Part shown: positions 11,806-24,600 of the stretch, one piece after another
Position numbering within the stretch: position 1 is the stretch's first letter
Layout: the number at the start of each line of letters is the position of its first letter
Source: Daldinia sp. FL1419
Taxonomy: Eukaryota; Ascomycota; Sordariomycetes; Xylariales; Hypoxylaceae
Direction of reading: 5' to 3'
Length of the DNA: 64,000 nucleotides
Assembly: GCA_025201765.1 (NCBI GenBank)
Contig: MU623472.1
Location: 1-64,000, forward strand
Made by a program: the position numbers and the translations under genes
The notes under the pieces: model-generated
Seen by the model: only the letters and a program-made list of their open reading frames with translations
Databases searched by the model: none
Told to the model about the DNA's origin: nothing

Positions 11806-13901
11806 ATGGCCATGATGGACCCAAGCGCTTGGAATGGCCAAGATCAGCCCATGACTTCAGCCGGCGAAGATGACTTCCAACAATTTCTTGAGATGGGAGG
11901 CATGTCTAATTTGGGAGATGGTTTACAATTTGATTTTCACGACTTCAACGGTGTTAATGGCGCCACGATGCTGCACCAGCCTCATGGAGATTCCATGGAT
12001 ACTCCGATGAGTAACGTGAACGTATCAACGATTATCGCGAGAAATGACATGGGGCCACAGAGCCAAATATCTCCGATGACCTCTACTCCGAGTCACTCGG
12101 GAATTCCGACCCAAATGATGCCTCCGCACCACACATCTTCTGATGCTATCTCCGAAATAGATGCGCAGATACAATTCTTACAGCAGCAGAGGTTGCAACA
12201 GCAAAGAAGGCAATTAGAGGAGCAGCAGAGGCAATTTCGGGAGCAGCAAGCGGCCTTCTATGCACAACAGCAAAGAAACATGGTACCGCCGACCCCGCAA
12301 AGTCTTGAGATACAAGCCGCAACCCAATTTTTTGCCTCGCAAGATCAAGCGCATTCTTCAGGCATGTTCGACGGATATCATCAACATCTAAAGGAGCCGC
12401 AAGATGCATGTTACGCTCCCCAAACCTTAGATACTGTTGGCTGACCATTTAGTAGATGGCCTTCACTCCGCTAGTATCTCCCGCGGTAACACCTCTTGAG
12501 CCTCATTTTCCAGTCGATCCTGGATTTTCTCAGTCGGGGCCCTACTTTAGTCCCTTGACCTCACCTGCGTTACATGCCCAAAATGAGTCAGCGACGACAT
12601 TTGATCATAGGCATTCAGGCCATACCATGAATTCCCCTATCGAAATGGACATCGAACCATCTCCAGCTCAGAATAACACGACAAGCCTATCGAAGAAGGT
12701 ACGAAAAAGTAATGCTACCAAGGCGAGAAAGTCGAATGTCCGACAGTCTCCAATTACGAAACCCCAGAGACGGAAAACAGCTTCGACCCCCATAATTAAT
12801 ACGCAGGTTCTCAGTGAATTAGCAGAATCTACAGCCGAAAGCTCGGAACACCCACCAAAACCTAAATCGGTTTCCGCAACGTCAACTGAGGAATCGGAGA
12901 ACGCATCTGTGTCCCCAGAAGCCCTCGAGATGCCGCCTCCACCGCTTCCTCTACCACGTTCCGCCAGGCAATCTCCGTACATTCAGCCGCAGTCCAATGG
13001 GAATACAGCGCCATTAGCGCTACCTACTTCTTTAGGTGGGAAGCCGTCACCCGCAACTCCAGCTTCGCTCTTTAGAATTTCGCCGAAGAGTAAGTCGGCA
13101 GACCCAAATGATCCCGAGCATGGCGGCTCTGAACACATAGAGAACTTCGAGCTTCCCGAGTCAGTTAATTTCTCCAAGCCCGATTTACCTTTAATCGACA
13201 CTCAACAATCGGTGGAACCATCTACTGAAGTAGAGACAGCAAACACGTCCACATTTCAGTCTCTTCCGTCTCCTGTCCTCCCTAAGCCAACGCGCTCGGC
13301 GACTACATCAGCAACGCAGAGTCCTCAGCTCACTCCCAAGTCCTCGACACCTAATCCAAGGAAAACACCGTTGATAGCTCCACGGGGGCCTAAGAAGAGG
13401 CCTAGTATCAGTTCCGTTTCACCAGCTTTAAGGCCGAAGATATCTCCGAATATTAAGCCTCTGCTACCGGGGACGCCTGGCTTGTCTGCAGAAGATTCTG
13501 CATCGAGATTGTTAGCATCTAAATCTAATTACCAAAATATATTGGAAGGAAATACCGTACCAGGCGTGTCTTACCCGAGCGAGTTATCCACGAATCTAAC
13601 TTCGAAACGCACTTCGCATAAAATTGCAGAGCAAGGCCGTCGAAACCGTATCAACTCAGCACTCCAAGAGATTGCAACTTTACTGCCGAGCAATGTCGCC
13701 AGAGAACTAAGTGAAGGCGACGGCGAGGCAGGGAGTGGAGATAAGAAAGATGGGAAACAATCGAGCGCACCTAATAGTAAGGCGAGTACGGTTGAGTTAG
13801 CAATCGTATACATCAAGCAATTGCAACAAGAAATAGCCGAAGCGAATAAAAGAGCAGAGGAAGCCGAGAAGAAGCTTGAAGAGAAAGAAACAGTAAGCTA
13901 A
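11806..13901 (+). CDS. nuc-1: NUC-1/PHO4-type bHLH phosphorus regulator
   Basis: Exons 11806-12405 and 12456-13901 give 681 residues if a 50-nt GC-AG intron (12406-12455) is removed. Residues 120-160 are Gln-rich and probably coiled. After the intron the conserved MAFTPLVSPAVTPLEP block begins. Long Ser/Pro-rich regions follow, then the bHLH near the C-terminus: basic part TSHKIAEQGRRNRIN, a long charged loop, and helix 2 ASTVELAIVYIKQLQQEI, followed by a short coiled tail. This matches Neurospora NUC-1, which activates phosphatases and phosphate permeases on phosphate starvation by binding CACGTG-like sites and is held inactive by the PREG/PGOV cyclin-CDK. The intron has no GT donor that keeps phase; otherwise the gene looks intact. 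No neighbour is an obvious phosphate gene. Confidence 0.88.
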
Positions 13902-15164
13902 TGATGGACGAATAGCGAGGACCGAGAGGCAGAGCCTTTATCTACTAAAAGTTAGGATGTGTTGGTTTACTTGCCTACCTCTATACTATTGGCGCATCGG
14001 CTTGCTATATTAATAGAAGGCGTGTTGCCAAGCACCATTTTTCAAAGGGGGGAATATAATATGAATATCCCTAGTTAGTTTATCACCCAATGAAGCTAAA
14101 ATGTACTGTCATATATATATGAAGAAGTGTAGCATTTGATAATAGAAAAGAAAAGGGGGGAGGCAACTTCTACTGTAGTAAAGTATGGGGATCATTATGA
14201 TGACGACGATGACGGCGGGAAACGTCAAGGAGGGAACGAAAAGCTATTGTATTCATCAGACATTATATATACTACAGTATAATAGGAAAACACTTATGTA
14301 TCTATAATATTAACTATCGTAGCCTAGGTATATATTAGGTAGGTATTTATTACTACAAGACTTGTTGTAGAATCACATGCAATGATGTTTGCGATGCTTT
14401 GTTTACTTTGCTTATTCAAATGGAGCTATCAACACTATTTAAAGCGAGTATCGCTTAACCAATCAGTTTCATCCTGTTGCAACGACAATCTGCCCAACTT
14501 TTTTAATAAGGCTTGGGTAAAAATGCGATACGGCCTACATAGGTTAGCTACCTATTACCTAAGAGGTATGATTGGATGAGGGGTTCATGGAAGTTCCAAG
14601 CCCTAGGTGGTACCTGCTTCAGGTAAATTGATTGGTCCGTAATGTAACACAATGACTTGCTTGCCTGCTCCGCTTGCCTGCTCTGCCTGCCTAGGTTAAG
14701 TGCTTAGTACGGATCTACTTATTATTACTAGATTACGATGCGTGTAGATTTCTGTTGCCACTGCAACGGAATTTCCACTTTCTTCAACTCTTTTTTTATC
14801 AACACGATCAATCCCCCCCGCTATATTTTCACCCGCTGTGCATATTTCCAATTTCGCCAGCCATCGCTAGACCTGCTGATAGCAGTTTACTAGCCTTGGG
14901 CGACGCTCCGAGTCAAATTTTCATCGGTACTAATATTCACACGTTTTTCAATCTGTTCAGTTTTACGTCACCAAGACGAAACTATTCCGTTCTACCTGGT
15001 GGTTGGTGTGTATTCAATACCAGCCTTGGGTGCTAATCTGTGCGAAATCGTGGAGAACCCTTTTCCCGTATGCTATACATCCTTCAGGCTTGTAACACTT
15101 AATATCGAAATTGGTCAATACGCGATAGTCCGTGATTATCGCGACTATCAACAAGCTATCCGCA
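13902..15164. other. intergenic
   Basis: 3' flank of the bHLH gene and 5' flank of the HeH gene. Has TAGGTATATATTAGGTAGGTA-like words at about 14322-14346 and short homopolymers. No gene is seen. Confidence 0.4.
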
Positions 15165-15486
15165 ATGTCCGACTCGGAAAGCCTCGACTATCTTCAGCCG
15201 GGTTTCGATGCAAAGACTCTTACAGTTCCTCGGCTACGATCGATCCTAGTTGCACACAATGTTCCGTATACATCCAGCGCAAAAAAGGCACAACTGATCG
15301 AAATTTTTAATGATCAGATTGTGCCTCAATCAAAGAAAATATTAGCTGCACGCGCACGAGCAAAGCGCTCAAGCAAAGGCATTGTTGACGCAGAATCACA
15401 AAGCAGCAGTAATCCCTTTGAGGAACAGGAAGAACTTGCACCACCGCCCCCGCGTTCTACTCGCCGATCAAGATCACCTAGGAAAG

Positions 15487-15520
<34 letters not shown>

Positions 15521-17442
15521 GGCAACTACTAGAATTAAAACGGAAGAACCTGAAGATCAGCCGATGCCGCCTCCAACTCTAAGCCCTTCTAAACGTAAGC
15601 CTAGGGCTACAAGTCGCCCAGCTCAGGCTTCAGATACGGATACTGGTCCAGAGTATGATAACGTCAGAACGCTTAGTAGAGTCGGGCGGCCTGTTCTTGC
15701 GCCTCGAATTAAGACTGAGGAATCTAACGAAGGCCTTTTCCGACGCACTTCGGATGTTTTTACCAATGATAATCCGTTCCAGAGTGGCAGTTCCCCACCA
15801 GCTATGGATGACACCCCGAGCGTACGTCGAAGAACAGCTGGACCCGACAAGCCGCGTAGCCTCAGTAGGGGTCCGCGAAGGCGAACAGAAGGCCACACTG
15901 TTCCCAAAGAAGAGTCGCCTGGCTTGCCTATGAGTTTCAACCCCCCTCTGCCCCAGAAGGCATATTTCAGGCCTCCAGAGACGCCCGTAGTCGAGGCTGG
16001 AGAAGAGTTCACCCCAGAAGAGCAACTCGATCTTATCTCAGACGAAGCTGTCAATGCTCATAACGCCATCGCTCCTCGACAATCCCGACGTCAGCCGAAG
16101 AAGACTGGGGGTGGTACAATTTTCTCTATATTTTTCGTCACGGCTCTAAGCATATATGCTGGATGGTACCGACAAGAAAAAATTGCAGTCGGTTATTGCG
16201 GCGTCGGCCAAGTCGGAAGTTCGATTCCTAACGAGATTGAAACACCGGAATGGGCGCAGTCGGTACTACCACCGCAAATAACTGTTCCTCAGTCCGTCAT
16301 AGATACTCTAGAGCCCGAGTGCGAGCCATGCCCTCCCCACGCTTATTGCTATACCGACTTCTCCGTGCGGTGTGAGCAGGATTATATCCTCAAGCCTCAC
16401 CCCCTATCATTCGGCGGCGTTGTCCCTCTTCCCCCGACCTGTGAACCTGATGGTGTCAAGGTTCGTCGAGTCCAGGCGGTAGCGGATAAGGCGATCGAGG
16501 AACTTCGCGAACGAACAGCCAAGTACGAATGTGGCGAGCCAGTCAACGAAGAAGGTGCCAAACTCGAGACACCTGCTATTGAGGAACAAGAGCTGAAGGA
16601 AATCATTAATAGGAAAAGAAACAAGAAAATGAACAACCAAGAGTTCGAGGATCTCTGGGGATCTGCACTTGGTGAGATCAAAGCCAGAGATGAAGTGGAG
16701 GTTGAAGTTAAGGAGTAAGCACACCATTTCTCAACGATTATATCCCATGCTCTTCGCCTGTTTTATGGAAGATATCGGTACCACAAGTTTATAGTCTGAC
16801 CATTTGACTAACCAGAGTCCCTCCGGCAACCATAGAATATCCGATTCCGGAGGTGTTCCAAACACCTACCTCTCGTCCACCTCTCTCGCTCGCATTCCAA
16901 TCGCCTGCGCCGTCCGCCGGTCGATCCGACTCGGACTGGCAAGATATCGATTCCATATTAGCTTCGTGATCGCCTTGATCCTAACAGCCATTTATGCACA
17001 GTCCAGGTACAAAGCTAACCGTGCGGCCGCCGCGCAGGTACCGGCCCTGGTCGATCTAGTACTGGAGAGATTAGCAAATCAGAAGCAACTGGGAGACGAG
17101 GATATCGATGACCCTTGGCTCTTCCTCCCGAATCTACGCGACGACGTCCTAAGGTCGGTTCATTCTCTCTCTCGCCGCGAGAAGATATGGCAGAGAGTCA
17201 AGGCGGTCGTCGAGCAGAACAGTAACGTCCGAACTGGCCAGCGGGAGGGACGTAGCGGCGAAGTCGGTAGGGCGTGGGAGTGGATTGGCCCGACCGTCGG
17301 AGATCATAGCGGGAGGCGACGAAGGACCGGACGTACGTCACTCGGACCAGATGTGGGTGTGGACCCGCCGAGTAACGGAGTAGGTGATAATGCGGCTCAT
17401 GTACGACACCAGAAGTGGGAGGAACCGAGACCTATCTACTAA
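15165..17442 (+). CDS. SRC1: Src1/Heh1-type inner nuclear membrane protein (HeH/LEM, MSC domain)
   Basis: Exons 15165-16714 and 16836-17442 (121-nt GTAAGC-TAG intron) give 718 residues. The start chosen is the Met of MSDSESLDYLQPGFDAKTLT, which opens the HeH fold (residues 1-50: LTVPRLRSILVAHNVPY). A long basic/acidic linker follows, with an AP-rich repeat near residues 115-126. A first membrane segment is at about 320-340 (TIFSIFFVTALSIYAGWY). A Cys-containing lumenal domain comes next, then a second membrane segment (FHISFVIALILTAIYA) after the intron. The C-terminal Man1-Src1 winged-helix domain contains NVRTGQREGRSGEVGRAWEW. The family tethers chromatin and telomeres/rDNA to the inner nuclear membrane and works with ESCRT at pores. 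The choice between acceptors at 16815 and 16835 is set by phase. Confidence 0.9.
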
Positions 17443-19422
17443 ATGAATGGGGCTTCATAAGAGAATGGTGCGAATTGGACAGATAGGCGGATGAATAGTC
17501 ATGCTGGCGTTTAGGCTTTGCTCACAGGTACCCGGTGGCTTCTTGCGATAGCTACTTGCAAATCGATTCATGGTATTCTCCTTTGTAAATGAGCTGTTTT
17601 TTACTATCATGTCTACCTAATGTAACCTATGATACAAACGCCTTTTTTTTTCCCACGAAATTCTCTGCCGTGTGTCTCGAATCCTACGCCCTACGCGTCG
17701 TTGTGGCGCTTCCTAACCCGCAATTTATATGGAGGCACAGCCGGCACTATTTCGCGATTCCTAACCCGTCTAGGTACCTAGGTAGATATGTGAATAGGTA
17801 CCCGACGAATGTCTCACGGCGTTTCGTCCTTCCCCTCTCGACTTAGGACGTAAGCTGGAGGCAAAACCACCCAGGTTAGAGGCTAAGCTCGTTTCGAAAA
17901 ACGTACCTGTGCCGCGTGGTAACACGTGGGAGAGACCAAAAAATAGGTTTGGCCAAGAGAGTCTAGTGTTTCATGGATACAACGGAGGTTGCTTATTGCT
18001 TATTCGCTGCTACCTACCGTTTCCCTCTACTTTTCTCTTTTTGTGTTTCCTTTTCCGGTCGTGATGATATTGGGTTTCTAATTATGGGTTGGGGGGGAAG
18101 GGGGGTGGGATAAGGATATGCGAGTCATGACGGGAGGAAGAGAAGAGTACGGCGTGGTATTTGTGTATAACCTTAGGTGGATTCGGGATAATTGGGGGCT
18201 TGGGATGGGAAAGTCGATTCGATGGACCACGCGCACCGGGACGGGTGCCTACTGGACGAGGAATGGGCGAGGACATTGTTTAGCTCTGCAGTATCGGTAG
18301 ATAGATGTTATAACAGACAGGACAGATACGTAGGAATATCAGATCTGATCGATCATAAACCGATCTATAAACGATTAGCAAAAAGCCTTGATATAGCATT
18401 ATGCTTAGAGAGAAACGAATAATCCCATTCTAATGTAATATGTAGCTTATTTAGAAGAAACAAAGTCTAGTGGCATTAAAAAACAAGAATCTCAAGGTCA
18501 AAATTTGTACAATTAATTCTCTCGCAAACTATCCGAGTACTATACACAGCAACGGGCCTCTCGCTCTTTGCTCGAGATAGCCCGCGGGAATAGATCGCAT
18601 AAGAGAGATTAGCTGTTAGATACATGCCTCAGACCTAGATAGATACAAGGACCCCCCCTCCCCTCCCCCTCATTATATCGCACTACCACGACACACATCT
18701 GCACCGCGTCGCGTCTCTCCTCTCTACTCCTCCTCTTCTCTCCCCTTATCCCTCCTCGCTCTCGAGCACGCACTCAGGTTCGGTCGATAAAAACAGACAA
18801 ACAAAAAAAGATAGATCAGAACACAGCGTCGGGAGCAAAGCCAGTCGCCATCGCCTCGGGGACGGAGTCTAGTGGTATCATGCAAAAGAACGAAGAATGA
18901 AAAGGAGCAGCCGGAAAGAATATGTGTAGATAATAAAAAAACGTATATTGCTGGTGATGAGTGTCGAGAAAGTACCGTAGCGCCGCCCATCTCTAATAGG
19001 ACTGGCGCCCAACGTCCGAGCGATGTACAGCATGCTATAATTATTGAAAGTCGAAGATAGAATGTTATATGTCCAAGATAAAAAATGCCGGCCGGCTGCG
19101 CCTTTCAAATGCGAAGAGGGGTGTTTGCAAGGTATATTGCGTTGGCAAGATGATGATATATCCATAGGGTTATGCCGAGCCGCGCCTAGGCAGCTTGTGG
19201 TGAATTGACGTCTGAACGAATGTACGCTTTTCCGATTGACCCCTTGTTTTTCTTTCTCCCGTTGGCGTTGTGAAAACTCGTCTATCTCTGGCCTAGCCTC
19301 CGAGTCCGAATCCATAACTTTTGCTCCTTAAATGAGAATGGGTATAAGCGAAGGTCATGAACGGTTTCGTAAGAGTATCATTAATGCGACGGACAGTTGA
19401 AAGTGAATACCAGTTTAAGAGT
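17443..19422. other. 2-kb spacer between convergent genes
   Basis: Between the 3' ends of the HeH gene and the kelch gene. Contains a TACCTAGGTAG-type cluster at about 17770-17802, a C/T-rich tract at 18652-18670 and purine-rich stretches. A 145-codon leftward frame starting at 19315 has a hydrophilic beginning but no recognisable domain and degenerates quickly, so it is not called. Confidence 0.4.
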
Positions 19423-21636
19423 TTATTTGAACGGCTGGTTATTGTTGTCCCCCAAGTTTAACCAGCTCAGATCGTTCGAGTTAGATGAGGCAGCCAACGG
19501 TGGCTGGGTAGAGATACCAGTTGGGGGTCTATTCTGGCCAGGAGGTCCAAGAGCTGTCTGATAAATGCTCTGGCTGTAAGTACTACTTGGCGCTCGCACA
19601 TCACCCCAAGACTTCTTCGCTGTCGTTGGATCCCAAGTATCGTGAACACTAGCTGGGATACCGCTGGAATAACCCGAAGATGATGCAGTAGATATAGGTC
19701 GTTCTATTAAGCCGGACATCCCCTCTCCTATGTGGAGATTGTGCTGAGAGATCGTCGGGCTGCTCGAGTTAACCTGGTTTAGTTCTGGTCGACCTAGAGG
19801 AACTTGTAGGGCCGGAACCGTGGCAGAGTCCTGGGTTAGGCGGTTATTTTTATCCGAGTAGAAAGAACTTGGTCCGGAATCATTTCCACGCTGAGAATTA
19901 CCATTTCCAAGCCCAAAAACGGACAACGCGCTACCATCGGACCAGTATCGGTTCCAACCAGAGCTTCTTCTTACCGTTTCGTCTCCGGTGTCCACTGCTG
20001 GTCGAGGTCGAGGCTTCGGCTCGTTTGCATCGGCGGCGAAGGACACCCCCTTTTCGTCCCTTGAAAGGAATTCTGGCTCCGTATCTGCTTGGGGCTGCGG
20101 TCGACTAATAGTGCTCTTGAACTGCTTGCCAAAGACACTATTGACAGAACTACGTTTCGTTTCATTGCTCGTTTTACGTTGTGCGGCAGGCTTTTGCACC
20201 TTACCCATCAGGATAGCCATAGATGAGAACGATCCGACAGAATCTTGCGGAATGTGGCCTCGGAATTGTCCACCTGGGGCCTTTTCGACTTCTCGTTGGA
20301 AGTTGGCTTTCTCGTCTAACACACCGCCGTCCTTTGGCGTCTGTCCCGCGGCTGCGTTATTCTGGCGCCTTCGGAGATGTTTGATCCAGAATAACAAGCA
20401 CAGCAAGATAATCGCGAAGCCGAAAATAGTCCCAAGCACTATGCCTAATAGGGTTGTCGGAGGAAGTGCACTGTCTTCTGCTGAAAGCACAGACGTAGAA
20501 GCAGGTGCAGTAGCGGCGGCAGTCGAGGCGTCGGTAGAAGTGGAAGAAGGAGCTAGAGTGGAAGATGACAATGCCGATGACGATGATGAAGAGCTTTTAG
20601 GTGTTGACTCAATAGAAAACCCCTTTTGCTGCCCAAATACGGCTGTTGCGTTTTTCCAAGTGTTCTGCCTCGCGTTGAACATGCAGAGAATCTCCTCGTC
20701 GTTTCCACCCGATATCACTACTAAACCATTTGCATCGGTAGCTATAGAGTAGTCATTTCGTACAATTTGCGGCGCCAAAGTCGAATTATATTTCGGCCAA
20801 TTATCCGCAGTAAGCGCTCGCTTCTCGATGCTATCCTCCCGTAACCCACGGCTTGAAACGGTTGTTACGACTGGGACTGCGTCGGCTATCGGGAGACCAC
20901 CGGGAGTCGCTAACATTGTCCTATTAACGGTGTTTGGTGACGTGCTCATATCAAATGTATAGAGATGCTTGCTACCATCGTCGCCATTTATGATAGCTCC
21001 TTTCATGAAGGTAGAATTCTTAGGCAACGGGTCTTTTAGGGTTATTCCTGGGTCAACCCATGAGGCAGATGAATCAAAAAGCATCACCCGCGTGTTAGTC
21101 GGGTTGCCACCAAGCATCGCGACTTGCGTTTCCGACCATGGAAGAATTAGTGGTGCGATTCCCGGCGGTGAGATACTAGATTGGAAGGCCAATACAGAGT
21201 GTGGCTTGGATGCCGTAATAGTGAAGGTCTGGGAAGACAGTCCCGGTGGTCCATCAGTTGTTCCCGAGTAGACCAAGATTGAATCGCTACCGTTAATGTA
21301 CGCCGCGCTGTGGTATACCCGATTTTGCGTCACATTTACTTCCGGTATTATGGTTTCCCATTTTTTAGTCGAGTACGTGAACTTCTGAAGACCGGAGTAG
21401 TCGGACGACTTCGACTTTCCACCAACAACGAATAAGGCAGCCTTTGAGGAATCCTTTGGTGTCGACCCAACACAAACAGCACCTTCAACCGAATGCCCAC
21501 TGGCTAGCTTTTTCCATTCGGCTCCATCCTCCAATTTTATCGACTCGAATCCGGCAGACGAGTACGAATATAATGTATTATCGAATATGACGCTGCAGGC
21601 GCCCGTTAACGGCAACAGCGGTTCAGGAAGTGACAT
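19423..21636 (-). CDS. kelch-type beta-propeller protein with one membrane span
   Basis: A single-exon protein of 737 residues from the Met of MSLPEPLLPLTGACSVIFDN; an ATG seven codons earlier (21657) is also in frame, but the shorter start fits the family, which opens with a similar LP-rich line. Residues 1-340 have kelch-like GG and W repeats (for example LFVVGGKS, NRVYHSAAYI, VVISGGNDEE). A Ser/Thr/Ala-rich stalk follows, then a membrane helix at about 400-425 (LLGIVLGTIFGFAIILLCLLF), a stop-transfer KHLRRRQ and a disordered tail of about 300 residues. Orthologues are often labelled 'pre-mRNA splicing factor CLF1' in databases, which this architecture does not support. No classical signal peptide is seen, so topology is uncertain. 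Possible roles are a surface propeller or a carbohydrate binder; none is shown. Confidence 0.82.
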   Translation of the reverse strand: MSLPEPLLPLTGACSVIFDNTLYSYSSAGFESIKLEDGAEWKKLASGHSVEGAVCVGSTPKDSSKAALFVVGGKSKSSDYSGLQKFTYSTKKWETIIPEVNVTQNRVYHSAAYINGSDSILVYSGTTDGPPGLSSQTFTITASKPHSVLAFQSSISPPGIAPLILPWSETQVAMLGGNPTNTRVMLFDSSASWVDPGITLKDPLPKNSTFMKGAIINGDDGSKHLYTFDMSTSPNTVNRTMLATPGGLPIADAVPVVTTVSSRGLREDSIEKRALTADNWPKYNSTLAPQIVRNDYSIATDANGLVVISGGNDEEILCMFNARQNTWKNATAVFGQQKGFSIESTPKSSSSSSSALSSSTLAPSSTSTDASTAAATAPASTSVLSAEDSALPPTTLLGIVLGTIFGFAIILLCLLFWIKHLRRRQNNAAAGQTPKDGGVLDEKANFQREVEKAPGGQFRGHIPQDSVGSFSSMAILMGKVQKPAAQRKTSNETKRSSVNSVFGKQFKSTISRPQPQADTEPEFLSRDEKGVSFAADANEPKPRPRPAVDTGDETVRRSSGWNRYWSDGSALSVFGLGNGNSQRGNDSGPSSFYSDKNNRLTQDSATVPALQVPLGRPELNQVNSSSPTISQHNLHIGEGMSGLIERPISTASSSGYSSGIPASVHDTWDPTTAKKSWGDVRAPSSTYSQSIYQTALGPPGQNRPPTGISTQPPLAASSNSNDLSWLNLGDNNNQPFK

Positions 21637-24600
21637 GGTACGATATAAAACTCCCACAAACCCAATACGATGACTCCGAGTAAATGAGCGACAATAAGAC
21701 CAGATACAGTGGCCTCCAGATTACCGTCGCTTATCAAAAGGTCATGATCATCTGTTTAAAGAGCGGAAGGGAGCCTAATAGTTGGAATTGGCTGTCGATA
21801 TTATGTCTTGGTTAGGGAAGCGTAGCACGATGTCTGTAACACCCGTCGGAGGACAAATAAGCAACGCTACTAAAAATCAAGTAGAGATTTCTTGCTTGAA
21901 TAGAAATCGGTAATGAAGAGAGACCAAACTGGTTGACTTAGGTTAAGGAACTGCAAGAGTAACTCGATGTCGAAGGGAAGCTTGTCACTATCGAGATACT
22001 GGCCAAGGCTTTCACGATTGTATTAACCGAGCTGACTCGATGCTAGAAGGCCAGTCCACGAAGGACAATATGATCTGCAGAACAAAGTTTGGTGGCTCCC
22101 TAAGAGAAAAAGATGTTTCCGTCCCGTAGTCAAATGGAGAGGACAGAATGGGAGAAGGGTGGAAACGGTCGATCTCTTCTCCTGACGGGTGTGGTGTCGC
22201 AGGTTGTCAAGGTATCTAAAACCTAGCGGATCAATATACGCCTCCGGCAAGTCTAGTTACTTAGTTGCTTTGCCTAAAAGTGCAACCCACTTCCGTAAGT
22301 AGGATGAGATATGTAGACGTGCCGCAATATCGAAATATTCATGCGCCAGCCTAGGCGTGTTTAAAAAAGGGAGGTTTATAGAAAGATTATGGAAGGCGAC
22401 GATTAGAGATAGAGATAGAGATACTAGAGAGAGAGAGGGTTGGTAGATTAGGTGGATTAAGACGCTGACGAGCAAATCCTAACAAGCGAAGGATGAAGGA
22501 AGACAAGGAGAGAATACTACAGTAAATGGGATGGTCCCTAACGAGAGGCAAGCTACAGTAGCAGGAGTGAGAGAGCAGGGCTTTTCGGCGAACTGCTCGA
22601 AAGAGAGAAACGTGTGAGAGGGCGAAAGAAAGTTACACTCTCTCTGTTTGCGGTCGAACGCCTCGATGAGAAGGACGGGAATAGGACAGGGGAAGTGGAC
22701 CAGGGGGCCCCGGACAAGTGTGGACCTATCCCATATCCTAATCGAATAGGAAGATAGAAATCGTCAGGGGACAGACGATTGAAAGATGACTTATAGAGAT
22801 AGCGTCAGGTACCTCCAACGACTAGGGTACGACCATCACAGCGGGAATTAGGTGATAGATTAAATGATGCAAGGTACCCCAACGGGGCTGCAATACATGC
22901 AATTACCCTGTGGCTGGGCATATAAAGGCGTGCCATACATAGTGGGTTCGGTACCACGTCGAGTTCAGTGGCAGAGTTGCTCGAGATGGTTGCTAACGAG
23001 AAAAAGGGGTTGGCTTCTCTCTTTTAGTTTGATCCCTGCCCTGATACGACCATATGGTGGAGAGACTTCTTTCTCGCGTGGTTGTGGGTTCAAGCGAAGG
23101 ATCCAGCAAGCAAATTGGGCTTGTTTCGCTCAGTCCGAAGGGTTTTTTTTTTCTTTTTTTCTTATCTCTTTTGTTTGTCTCTGACGAGATATATTCGGTA
23201 TATTTTATCTGACCGAAATGTATCCATAGCATCTAGCATCTCGCATCTATTCGAGAATTCACGTCGTAAGGAAATGTCTAGTTGACCTAGTTGATTCCAT
23301 ACTTCTCATATACCTTAGTTTGGGTATGTTGGAACAGATGATGTATCTGCCGTGGTCGTACCAAGGGCACGGAAGTTTGAATCTCCTGGTGTAAAAAAGG
23401 GACGAAGATTGGGGGCAGCGAGAATTGAAAAGTGACTGGTTGACTGGATAAAACGAGCGACAGAATTGTCCAATAGAACTTAATTGTCATAGCATGATCT
23501 TCTAGTCCTTGGATACCTCGTTTCTTACAAAATAACACACTTTACCTTTTTAGGTTCAAATTGGACAGACACTAGCCTATAAAAGAAGGCGTACATATTG
23601 TGAAACTCTAACCCCACCACGTACCGAACTCGTAGTGTAGTGGTCTGCAGTACGTGCAGTACATTAGGTACCTTTTTCCACGTACTTTTGGTGCTCTGCG
23701 GGTGCTTGTAATGCGCCAGGCACCCGGTGTGCAACACTCCATTGGTCACTAAAAGAATCCGGTAGTATTTGTCGGAAATCGCTACCGATTAATTCATCAT
23801 TTTTTTGATCATGTAATACATTGATTTTATATGCCACTTGCATACAACAGGGCTTCTTGCTTACTGCGCAATAACTGCCTGAACACTTGCAGTTACCATC
23901 GCTATATTCCGCCGCATTCAATTTAGGTTTAGGCATTCTACATTGCAACTAAAAACTCCTATATAAATCCTGCCTACCTCACTTATAATATTACGTGTTA
24001 TGGACTAACCAGAGAACTCGTCGAAATTAATCGAGCTAAGAGCCCAGGCTAGGGAATTATGCCCAGAGACCTGGAAAGATCGTTTGCTTCAGAAGTATTA
24101 CATAGCATGTCGGTTATCACGTTTGCCCACCAACCCTGAACATGCAACAATTGCTACCTATTCCGGTCTAAGAGGCCATGTCTCACCTTTTTGTTTTTTT
24201 AGTTATAATAAATAAAATGTTAACTCTATTGTATTAACTAGTATTTTACTAATTCAAATCAATCGAATATAACTATCAGGAACAGAAAAAGATATCTATC
24301 AACTCCGTCCGTTAGGCTTTTAGCGACGAGAATATTTCCAATAATATTGACCACAGATGCATGAAACCCGTTCCCGCGCCTCGGGAAAGACAGTGGTCGC
24401 AGAGGGTCAAATTTAAAGAAAAGGATAGGGCATGTCGTCATCCCGTACTTGTCCGTATTGATTTCTTCCCACTGCATAACGGATCTCGACTAGGGGGGGC
24501 ATCACGCGAATCTACAGGGTCTATCGAGATGAGGCATGCCCGCTGCAAGCTGCAGGCCACCGTTAAAATTCGTAAGCGCCGAGCTGCGAGACATTTCACT

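Noticed and set aside
12406..12455. Canonical GT-AG intron at 12410
   Set aside because: It leaves the downstream exon out of frame or brings in an immediate TAG.
18878..19315. 145-codon minus-strand frame
   Set aside because: Hydrophilic start but no domain, and it lies in the presumed 3' flank of the kelch gene.
19988..20752. 254-codon plus-strand frame
   Set aside because: Antisense shadow of the kelch gene, with low-complexity acidic runs opposite its Ser-rich stalk.
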